From the NCBI GenBank assembly GCA_016926925.1, contig JAFGNQ010000014.1, positions 1 to 19,699 on the forward strand: a DNA stretch of 19,699 nucleotides. Direction: 5' to 3'. The notes under the pieces are model-generated. The model was not told the DNA's origin, did no database searches, and saw nothing but the letters and a program-made list of their open reading frames with translations. The translations under genes and the position numbers were made by a program. The first letter of the stretch is position 1. Every line of letters begins with the position of its first letter. Source of the stretch: Candidatus Aminicenantota bacterium. GTDB lineage: Bacteria > Acidobacteriota > Aminicenantia > Aminicenantales > Aminicenantaceae. This document shows, one piece after another, positions 6,128 to 12,696 of the stretch.

Positions 6128-7633
6128 ATGAAAACTCGATTCCTCGGTCTTATAACCGTCATTGCTGTGACGATATTTTCGGTCGGCTGTGCAAAGCAGA
6201 AGGCTGATGAAACCGCGGTTTCACGCCACGACAAACTGCTCGCGCGTGCCGCCTCGCTGGAGCTCGACACACCGTACGTGCCACCTCCCGGCGATCCTCT
6301 CGGGCACCACACTGCCGGCTTCGCTAAGATTCTTTGTTCCGCGGTTTTCATAACCGGTCTCGATCCGGATTTCGCAGCCGAAAACATCGGCTACTTCACG
6401 AGTCCCTATGAGGAGCGCGCCTACGTCATCGAAAGGGTCATTGACAAGGAGAACCAGGCGGTGCACCTGAAACTGCCCAACGGCGTGACCCGAACGGCAA
6501 AGTATTATGGAGACCAGGGTTGTGTGACGCTGCCGATCGGTGAGGACTCGGTCTACTTCGTTCCCGTCGGCATAGAGAGCGCCCTGCCCGATCCAACCGG
6601 TCTACCTTGGCCCATGGGAGACATGCTCCCCGACGAACCGCTGCCCGAAGAAATCGATGTCCAAAAAGTGACCGCGGCGGTTGATGCAGCCTTTAGCCCC
6701 CCCGAAGGAATGACCGCCGCCTTTGTGGTGACCTGGAAAGGACGCATTATCGGTGAGCGCTACCGTGAAGGTATTGATATGCATACACCTCTCGAGAGCT
6801 GGTCGATGGGCAAGAGCATCACCGCCACCCTCATGGGCATCCTCATCCAGCAAGGAGTGTACGATCTATGGCAGCCGGCTCCAGTTCCGGAGTGGCAGGG
6901 AGAGGGCGACCCGCGAGCCGAGATTCGGATTGCGGACATCATGCGCATGTCGAGCGGCCTGCGTTTCCGCGCACCCCAGGATCCCGATTTCGATCCTGCC
7001 CTCGGCTATCCCGATCATCTCTATGTCTACACCGGCTGTGTGAATTCCTTCGAATGGGCGGCGACACGCCCCCAACAGTGGCCGCCTAACACGGTCGGCC
7101 GGTACCGCAACTCAGATCCGGTGCTGATCAATTACTTGATCCGACTGGCGGTGGAGGGAAGGGGAGAGAATTATCACCAGTTTCCTCAGAAGGCCCTCTT
7201 CGACAAGCTCGGGATACGGAATATGATTCTGGAGACGGATCCCTATGGGAATTTTTTGCTTCAAGGATACGAGTTCGGCTCGGCTCGCGACTGGGCTCGC
7301 CTCGGCAACCTTTACCTCCAGGACGGGATGTGGGGCTCCGAACGCATTCTGCCCGAAGGCTTCACCGAATTCGTATGCACGGTGGCGCCGGCTTGGGAAG
7401 CCGACGGCAGGCCCATCTACGGTGGCTTCTTCTGGATCAACCGTACGGGAACCTACCCCGTTCCCAGAAATGCGTATTATATGGCCGGTGCGGGAAATCA
7501 GAAGACGATCATCATCCCCTCCCACGATCTGGTCGTTGTCCGGCTCGGCCACTATAAGGGCGCGGGCCCGGGGGATGTGGGACTCAAGAACGCTCTCGAG
7601 TTGCTGAGAGATGCCGTGCCCGAAAGCCGCTGA
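6128..7633 (+). CDS. Beta-lactamase-family serine hydrolase, probable lipoprotein
   Basis: A 501-aa exported serine hydrolase of the class C beta-lactamase / 6-aminohexanoate-dimer-hydrolase-like group. Residues 1-20 are a signal sequence ending FSVGC with Cys21 as the likely lipidated residue; the lipobox is relaxed (no Leu at -3). Residues 30-190 are an extra N-terminal domain of no recognised family. The catalytic domain starts near 195: S226-M-G-K229 is SxxK, Y326-R-N328 is YxN, and YYMAGAGNQ near the C-terminus is the third motif. The start has AAAGGAGG 6 nt upstream. By eye its codons are more GC-rich than those of the kinase genes or the neighbouring hydrolase, so it may have a separate origin. 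It shares only the fold with the gene before it, so this is not a recent tandem duplication. Substrate is unknown. Confidence 0.88.
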   Translation: MKTRFLGLITVIAVTIFSVGCAKQKADETAVSRHDKLLARAASLELDTPYVPPPGDPLGHHTAGFAKILCSAVFITGLDPDFAAENIGYFTSPYEERAYVIERVIDKENQAVHLKLPNGVTRTAKYYGDQGCVTLPIGEDSVYFVPVGIESALPDPTGLPWPMGDMLPDEPLPEEIDVQKVTAAVDAAFSPPEGMTAAFVVTWKGRIIGERYREGIDMHTPLESWSMGKSITATLMGILIQQGVYDLWQPAPVPEWQGEGDPRAEIRIADIMRMSSGLRFRAPQDPDFDPALGYPDHLYVYTGCVNSFEWAATRPQQWPPNTVGRYRNSDPVLINYLIRLAVEGRGENYHQFPQKALFDKLGIRNMILETDPYGNFLLQGYEFGSARDWARLGNLYLQDGMWGSERILPEGFTEFVCTVAPAWEADGRPIYGGFFWINRTGTYPVPRNAYYMAGAGNQKTIIIPSHDLVVVRLGHYKGAGPGDVGLKNALELLRDAVPESR

Positions 7634-7648
7634 ACCGGTCCTTAATCG

Positions 7649-7710
7649 CCAAAATTGCGCCTTCGCGCTTTGGGTAAGGGTTAGATCTCGAGGGACTTCC
7701 CTCGCTTTTT
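7649..7710 (+). terminator. Intrinsic terminator after the hydrolase genes
   Basis: CGAGGG (7689-7694), a 4-nt loop ACTT and CCCTCG (7699-7704) are followed by C and five Ts (7706-7710), a textbook rho-independent terminator. A second, weaker structure precedes it: CCAAA...TTTGG enclosing GCGC-CTTC-GCGC (7649-7673). Together they close the transcription unit that began near 1390. Confidence 0.8.
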
Positions 7711-7716
7711 GAGTCA

Positions 7717-7746
7717 TTGACCCCGTCGTTTTCGGTGTGATATCCT
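7717..7746 (+). promoter_or_regulatory. Possible promoter of the ior operon
   Basis: TTGACC (7717-7722), an 18-nt spacer and TATCCT (7741-7746) lie just after the terminator. Matches are 5/6 and 4/6. If used, it implies a leader of about 310 nt before the FrhB-like gene. Confidence 0.35.
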
Positions 7747-8061
7747 TGCCTCAGCATGTTAGCGGATGGGTATTGAGGAAATTTGTCACAAGCACAAAAA
7801 GGAAATTCTTATAAATCAACCCTAAGACCTCATACTCCTGCCCGATCAGAGCCAGGGGATTTCCAGGAAAGCCGTACCCTATTATGTCGAAGCCGTTAAA
7901 AATGACTTTTGTACGCATCTCCCGCCAGGAGGCAGATAGGCTGTAAGCGTAAATCTTTGTGAATCCAGTGTCTGAACGATTTCCGGAGCGAATAATGATT
8001 TCTAGAGGATTTGCAGACAAAGGTTTATTGAAGACAAACTTGAAAGGACATTGAGCGATTC
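7747..8061. other. Leader/intergenic stretch before the ior operon
   Basis: There is no convincing gene or known riboswitch fold here. A minus-strand frame of 89 codons (7751-8020) is open, but it begins at TTG with no ribosome site and matches no family I know. An inner ATG at about 7919 has GGCGGGAG directly abutting it, too close for a normal site. The stretch may be a long 5' leader, a decayed gene, or both. Confidence 0.4.
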
Positions 8062-9207
8062 ATGAGTCAGGTCTATGGTGCTGACGAGCTTTTGAGGGAT
8101 GTCCTTCAAAAGGACATTTGCAGCGGATGCGGCGGGTGTGTAGACCTGTGTCCTTACCTCAAAAATTATCGCGGCAAAACCATCATGGTTTTTCCCTGCA
8201 CTTTAGCTGAGGGCAGGTGTTATGCGCATTGTCCCATGGCTGAGGTTGACCTGGACGAATTATCGAAAAAAATGTGGAATAAACCCTATGAAGGAAGGCC
8301 CTTAGGTACTTATCTTAAAATCTTGTCATCCAAAGCAGGCAAGAAGATGCCCAGCCGCTCCTATCAGGCAGGAGGAACGGTATCGTCCTTAATGACTTTT
8401 GCCTTAAAAGAGGGAATCATCGATGCGGCGGTGTTGACAGACAAGGAAGGATGGATTCCCATCCCCAGATTGGTAACTCAACCGGAAGATGTGTTCAAAT
8501 GCGCAGGATCGAAGTTTTCGGCCTCTCCCACTTTGGCTGCACTAAATCTGGGCGCGAAAAAAGGCTATTGCCGGATGGGCGTGGTGGGGACGCCCTGCCA
8601 GGGCCTCTCAATTGCTCAGATGCGAGGCAATTTGTTGAATGAAAAGGAGTTCCACGATCCTGTGGAGTTTGTCATCGGTCTTTTCTGTACCTGGGCGGTA
8701 GATACTCGGGAGTTTACCTCTCTTCTCTCGGCCTATGTGGGAACGCAACGGATCACAGGCATGGATATCCCTGCGCCGCCATCGAATATAATGGTTGTCC
8801 ATACGGCAGAGACAAGGATAGAGATACCTCTCGATCGCCTAAGACCTTTGATTCCTGCCTCTTGCAGGATCTGCCCGGATATGACTTCGGAGTGGACTGA
8901 CGTATCGGTGGGTATTTTGGAAGGCAGGCCGGAATGGAACACACTGATAATACGTACCGAGAGGGGACACCGAATCGTCAATGCCGCCGGGCAGGCCGGA
9001 TATCTCGAAACGGGTGAAATGCCTAAAGAAAGTCTGCAGCATTTGTGTGAATCCGCAGCCCATAAGAAAAGGCAGGCCGTGTATCGAGCCAAGAAAGAAG
9101 GTCTTCTCAACACTGCTTCGAGAGGCAGGCACTCCGTCTTTAGGATGCCTGAAAAGGTTGCGCGTCGAATCCTGGCTCAGAAAGCGGAGGAAATATGCCT
9201 GTCCTGA
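8062..9207 (+). CDS. FrhB/FdhB-like iron-sulfur flavoprotein (coenzyme F420 hydrogenase/dehydrogenase beta-subunit family)
   Basis: A 381-aa soluble electron-transfer subunit. The N-terminus has a ferredoxin motif, C20-SG-C23-GG-C26-VDL-C30-P, and further cysteines at 46, 53 and 57 that may complete a second cluster. The rest matches the FrhB N- and C-terminal domain pair: QAGGTVSSLMTFALKEGIIDAAV, CAGSKFSASPT, VVGTPCQGLSIAQMR and LFCTWAV, then CRICPDMTSEWTDVSVG. The family binds FAD and moves electrons between iron-sulfur centres and F420 or another carrier; F420 use is not shown by sequence. It overlaps iorA by 13 nt, so it probably serves the indolepyruvate oxidoreductase as an electron acceptor or donor module. 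The ribosome site (AAGGA about 13 nt upstream) is distant, so the start is a little uncertain. Confidence 0.87.
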   Translation: MSQVYGADELLRDVLQKDICSGCGGCVDLCPYLKNYRGKTIMVFPCTLAEGRCYAHCPMAEVDLDELSKKMWNKPYEGRPLGTYLKILSSKAGKKMPSRSYQAGGTVSSLMTFALKEGIIDAAVLTDKEGWIPIPRLVTQPEDVFKCAGSKFSASPTLAALNLGAKKGYCRMGVVGTPCQGLSIAQMRGNLLNEKEFHDPVEFVIGLFCTWAVDTREFTSLLSAYVGTQRITGMDIPAPPSNIMVVHTAETRIEIPLDRLRPLIPASCRICPDMTSEWTDVSVGILEGRPEWNTLIIRTERGHRIVNAAGQAGYLETGEMPKESLQHLCESAAHKKRQAVYRAKKEGLLNTASRGRHSVFRMPEKVARRILAQKAEEICLS

Positions 9208-11132
9208 CCGATGGCCGGAGAGGGAAACAATACCTTCTGATGGGGAATACCGCCATTGCACGCGGCGCCCTCGAGGCCGGCGTCAGTGTCGTTACGGGTT
9301 ATCCGGGAACACCCTCATCCGAGATCGTAGGACATCTTGCCCAGGTTTCAGAGTCTGCCCATCTGTACGTCGAATGGTCTGTCAATGAAAAAGTCGCCAT
9401 GGAAATTGCCGCTGCCGCCTCCTTTGCCGGCTTGAGATCTCTGTGTGCCATGAAGCAAAACGGCATAAATGTGGCATCTGATTTTCTCCTGCACCTTGGC
9501 TTATCCGGAACCAGAGGCGGAATGGTAATAGTGCCCTGCGACGATCCGGGAGCTCTTTCCAGCGCCAATGAGGGCGAATCCCGCCACTTTGCCCGGATTC
9601 TGGAAATCCCCCTGCTCGAACCCGGTAATTTCCAAGAACTCAAGGATATGACAAGATGGGCTTTCGAGCTCTCCGAGAAGATCAAAAATCCGGTGATTTT
9701 GCGCAGCGTGACGCGACTCTCTCACGCCAGCGGCAATGTGACTTTCGGCGAAATTACCAAAAAGAAGATTCAGGCTTATTTCAAGCACAGCGGAAGTTTT
9801 TTTGATTCTCTGGAAGGGCCTGTCCTTAGCTATCCGCCTCCTTATAAACATGCACACCAGCAGAGCAAGCTTCAAGCCGCAATGGAGCTTTTCGAAGACT
9901 CCCCCTACAATACCTACTCAGGTCCCGATAATCCTGAACTCCTGGTCATCGCCAGCAGCGTTTGCAGTCTTTACAGCAGAGAAGCCATCCATTTGCTCGA
10001 AGCAGAGGAACGCGTCGGTCTCCTGAAATTAGGAACGACTTGGCCGCTTCCCCCCATGCTCGTAAAAAAACACCTGGAGCGTTCAGAAAAAGTCCTGATC
10101 GTCGAAGAGGTCATTCCCTTTCTTGAAGACAATATTAAAATCCTGGCTGCGGATTTCGCTCCACAAATCGGCGCCAAAGCGTTTTTTGGAAAAAATGACG
10201 GGATGCTACCCAAGGCGGGAGAGATGAATCCTGACTTGGTGGTCAATACCCTTTCAAAAATTCTGGATGTCGATTACGAGCCCGTTTCTGCGGTTTATAT
10301 CAAGCTTGCGAAGGAGATAGCCTCCTGGGCTGTCCCAGCCCGGGAGCTCACATTCTGCGCCGGGTGCCCACACCGGGCATCCTTTTGGTCCATCCATTGT
10401 GCCCTTCAAAAGGACGGCCGGGACGGATTTGTTTGCGGTGATATCGGGTGCTATTCCCTGGCCATGCTTTCCTGCGGGTATGAAGCCCTCAAAACTCTGC
10501 ATTCTATGGGATCAGGAGCCGGCTTGGCCAGCGGATTCGGAAAGCTCGCTCGGTTCGGCACAGATCAGCCTGTCCTGGCCGTTACAGGAGATTCGACCTT
10601 TTTCCATGCCGTCTTGCCCGCTCTGGTCAATGCCGTGCACAATGATTCCCGCGTCATTCTTGTTATTTTAGACAACGGCGGAACGGCCATGACAGGATTT
10701 CAGCCCCATCCGGGACTGTCATGGGATGCAACAGGAGGTGATGTGCCCGCTATCGATATTCCCTCCGTTTGCCGAGCCATAGGTGCTTCGGTTAAAGTCT
10801 CCGATCCCTTCGATCTGGACAATACACAAAACATCCTGTTGGACATGTTGAATGAAAAAAAAGGCGTCAATGTCCTCGTTTTGAAACAGGTCTGTGCTTT
10901 AAGTCCGGAAAAGAAACACAGCAAAATTTACGATATGATTTTGGATGATACGAAATGTTTAGGCGATGCTTGCGGGTGCAACCGGTTGTGCACTCGCGTC
11001 TTTAAATGCCCCGGGCTCATCTGGAACAAAGAGAAAAAAGTTGCCGAGATTGATGAAGTGATTTGCACAGGCTGTGGAGTTTGTGCTTCCATATGTCCGG
11101 CGGGTGCTATTAGCAGAAGAGAGGCGATCTGA
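9195..11132 (+). CDS. iorA: Indolepyruvate ferredoxin oxidoreductase, alpha subunit
   Basis: The 645-aa catalytic subunit that oxidatively decarboxylates aryl-pyruvates (from Trp, Phe and Tyr) to aryl-acyl-CoA, with CoA and ferredoxin. Domains in order are the pyrimidine-binding PFOR domain I (GYPGTPSSEIVGHLA, residues 35-49, with E66 of WSVNEKVAME), domain II (about 245-360), the TPP-pyrophosphate domain (GDIGCY 415-420; GDSTFFHAVL 465-474 to N494-GG), and a C-terminal two-cluster ferredoxin. The last cluster is canonical, C624-TG-C627-GV-C630-ASI-C634-P. The first is irregular, C588-x4-C593-x-C595-x3-C599-x5-C605, as is common in IorA. Full length for the family. The start at 9195 has GGAGG 5 nt upstream, inside the end of the FrhB-like gene. 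The operon suggests fermentative or syntrophic amino-acid use. Confidence 0.95.
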   Translation: MPVLTDGRRGKQYLLMGNTAIARGALEAGVSVVTGYPGTPSSEIVGHLAQVSESAHLYVEWSVNEKVAMEIAAAASFAGLRSLCAMKQNGINVASDFLLHLGLSGTRGGMVIVPCDDPGALSSANEGESRHFARILEIPLLEPGNFQELKDMTRWAFELSEKIKNPVILRSVTRLSHASGNVTFGEITKKKIQAYFKHSGSFFDSLEGPVLSYPPPYKHAHQQSKLQAAMELFEDSPYNTYSGPDNPELLVIASSVCSLYSREAIHLLEAEERVGLLKLGTTWPLPPMLVKKHLERSEKVLIVEEVIPFLEDNIKILAADFAPQIGAKAFFGKNDGMLPKAGEMNPDLVVNTLSKILDVDYEPVSAVYIKLAKEIASWAVPARELTFCAGCPHRASFWSIHCALQKDGRDGFVCGDIGCYSLAMLSCGYEALKTLHSMGSGAGLASGFGKLARFGTDQPVLAVTGDSTFFHAVLPALVNAVHNDSRVILVILDNGGTAMTGFQPHPGLSWDATGGDVPAIDIPSVCRAIGASVKVSDPFDLDNTQNILLDMLNEKKGVNVLVLKQVCALSPEKKHSKIYDMILDDTKCLGDACGCNRLCTRVFKCPGLIWNKEKKVAEIDEVICTGCGVCASICPAGAISRREAI

Positions 11133-11134
11133 TC

Positions 11135-11770
11135 ATGGGGAAACCGGTGCTCTTTGAGGATCCTTACAATCTCATCATCTCTGGAGTGGGGGGACAGGGA
11201 AATGTCGTGGCTTCCAGGATATTGGGCGGAATGATGAGCCTCAGAGGCTTTTGCGTCACCATAGGTGAAGCTTTTGGGGCCAGTCAGAGGGGAGGATCGG
11301 TGATGAGTCATCTGCGGATATCCTCTGATCCCAACTGGTCGCCCCAAATCCCTAAAGGCAAAGCTCATATGATAATGGGGCTGGAACCTGTCGAAACCAT
11401 TCGAGTTCTCGTGGGATTTGGTAATCCCGGTACAAAAGTGCTCTGCAATTCCAGGCCGATCCACCCTATCGGGGTCATTGCCGGCGAACTTTCTTATCCT
11501 TCAGCACAGAATTTGAGGGCGGCCTTGGAAAAGCTTGCCAGATCTGTATGGATATTGGAGGCAACAGATGCGGCCATTGCGCTCGGGGATGCCATTCTAG
11601 GAAATATGGTTATGATCGGTGCACTGGCAAAATTAGGGGAATTGCCTCTTTGCCGGAATGATTTAAAGGCAGTCATCTTGGAAATGCTGCCGCCTGATGA
11701 GATCGACACTAACCTTGAGGCGTTTAACCAAGGCTTGGAGTTAGCAAGAGGAAAAAGATACATATATTGA
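11135..11770 (+). CDS. iorB: Indolepyruvate ferredoxin oxidoreductase, beta subunit
   Basis: A 211-aa PFOR gamma-like domain that pairs with IorA. The glycine-rich opening NLIISGVGGQGNVVASRILG (residues 12-31) and GEAFGASQRGGSVMSHLRIS (about 44-63) are the family's signature blocks, and the length is normal. It begins 2 nt after the iorA stop, with GAGG about 12 nt upstream, so translational coupling is likely. It is the last gene of the operon, which ends at the terminator near 11855-11880. Confidence 0.94.
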   Translation: MGKPVLFEDPYNLIISGVGGQGNVVASRILGGMMSLRGFCVTIGEAFGASQRGGSVMSHLRISSDPNWSPQIPKGKAHMIMGLEPVETIRVLVGFGNPGTKVLCNSRPIHPIGVIAGELSYPSAQNLRAALEKLARSVWILEATDAAIALGDAILGNMVMIGALAKLGELPLCRNDLKAVILEMLPPDEIDTNLEAFNQGLELARGKRYIY

Positions 11771-11854
11771 CATAAATAGCGTAGTTTATTCAGCGCAGCT
11801 GTCCGGATAGCATTGATTCCGACTGTAGCAATGACTGGAAATCACCTTTTTCTC

Positions 11855-11880
11855 CATCCTGATTCAGTCGGATGTTTTTT
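11855..11880 (+). terminator. Terminator after iorB
   Basis: CATCC (11855-11859) and GGATG (11870-11874) enclose an inner CTG-ATT-CAG and are followed by six Ts (11875-11880). It lies 84 nt after iorB and overlaps the 3' end of the convergent thioesterase gene. The stem is short and slightly bulged, so strength is uncertain. Confidence 0.55.
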
Positions 11881-12463
11881 CTTTATCCATTCCAACCGGG
11901 GCTTCTCCCCAAGGCCTCATTTCCTCGGCATGCGCCCAAGCCATGACCCATTGCGGCATTCCCGGATTCCAATCCGATTTTCCCAGCGCAGTCAGTACTT
12001 GTTTTGGGGAAACTATACCTTGGTTGTTTGTGATTCCCCCCCGGACAAGGGCCGATGAATGGATTTCACCTTCACGGATGGTGCTCTGAAGAAAATAAAA
12101 CCAGCGGCTATCTACGGCGATGATGCGGGAATGCAGATTGAATCGCTTGCAGGCCTTCAAACGATGACGGTAACGCACGCTGACACCGGCCACGGCCAGA
12201 GCCCATTTCCTTTTATGAACCACCTTCAATAGACCTGAGCGCATCGCAAGATCCAAGCGGCCCAAATCCATCAGGGTCAAGTGGCGGCCGTTGTTCAATT
12301 CCGGATAAAAATCAATATCCCCTGAGAATACCCGCATCTTCACCACGCTCTCATCGGAAATATCCATCGAAGATCCGAACTTGGCTCTGATGAGTGTCTT
12401 GAACAACCTCAAATACGGATACACTGTATTATCCCGATTTGCATTCGTGATCCCGTTCACCAC
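11864..12463 (-). CDS. Hot-dog-fold acyl-CoA thioesterase-like protein (4HBT_2/THEM6-like)
   Basis: A 199-aa hot-dog-fold protein of the acyl-CoA thioesterase superfamily. VKMRVFSGDIDFYPELNNGR (residues 41-60) carries the aspartate region and the helix entry of the fold, LTLMDLGRLDLAMRSGLL continues the central helix, and RRxLK/WFYF-type strands (RYRHRLKACKRF; DSRWFYFLQS) follow. ALVRGGI closes the sheet. Homologues are often annotated only as thioesterase family protein and the substrate is unknown. Starts are poor: GTG at 12463 and 12460, and GTG at 12424 (giving VYPYLRLFKTL, the usual family beginning), all without a ribosome site. The frame stays open a further 75 nt or so upstream without a start codon, so a truncated or altered 5' end is possible. 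It is downstream of the M28 gene on the same strand, but with its own promoter candidate. Confidence 0.8.
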   Translation of the reverse strand: MVNGITNANRDNTVYPYLRLFKTLIRAKFGSSMDISDESVVKMRVFSGDIDFYPELNNGRHLTLMDLGRLDLAMRSGLLKVVHKRKWALAVAGVSVRYRHRLKACKRFNLHSRIIAVDSRWFYFLQSTIREGEIHSSALVRGGITNNQGIVSPKQVLTALGKSDWNPGMPQWVMAWAHAEEMRPWGEAPVGMDKEKTSD

Positions 12464-12510
12464 ACACTGCTGAAGATACTGCAGGCGGTTTTCCGGGCAT
12501 CGACATTCCG

Positions 12511-12528
12511 CCTCAGGCCCTGCTGAGG
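12511..12528. repeat. 6-nt inverted repeat near the thioesterase transcription start
   Basis: CCTCAG (12511-12516) and CTGAGG (12523-12528) are exact reverse complements with a 6-nt loop, placed at about the predicted transcription start of the minus-strand promoter. It could be a 5' mRNA hairpin or an operator. No T-run follows, so it is not a terminator. Confidence 0.4.
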
Positions 12529-12535
12529 ATGCCGT

Positions 12536-12565
12536 AATTTAACTCAATCACCGGCTGTATGTCAA
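12536..12565 (-). promoter_or_regulatory. Promoter candidate of the thioesterase gene
   Basis: On the minus strand, TTGACA (12560-12565) is perfect and is followed by an 18-nt spacer and TAAATT (12536-12541). Transcription would start near 12529, giving a leader of about 66-105 nt depending on the GTG used. Confidence 0.5.
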
Positions 12566-12696
12566 ACGACTCCGAAACGCAGCCAGGCTGCTATTTTCCA
12601 GGTTGTATTCCATTTGCACTTAGAATAGGGAGATACAGGTAAAAAGGAACTCAGCGCGGAAAAATTCAGCTCGCGACAAAGACCGAAATGAATTGT

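Noticed and set aside
7751..8020. Minus-strand 89-codon open frame
   Set aside because: It begins at TTG with no ribosome site, matches no family I know and lies in a likely leader. It is kept only as a possible remnant.
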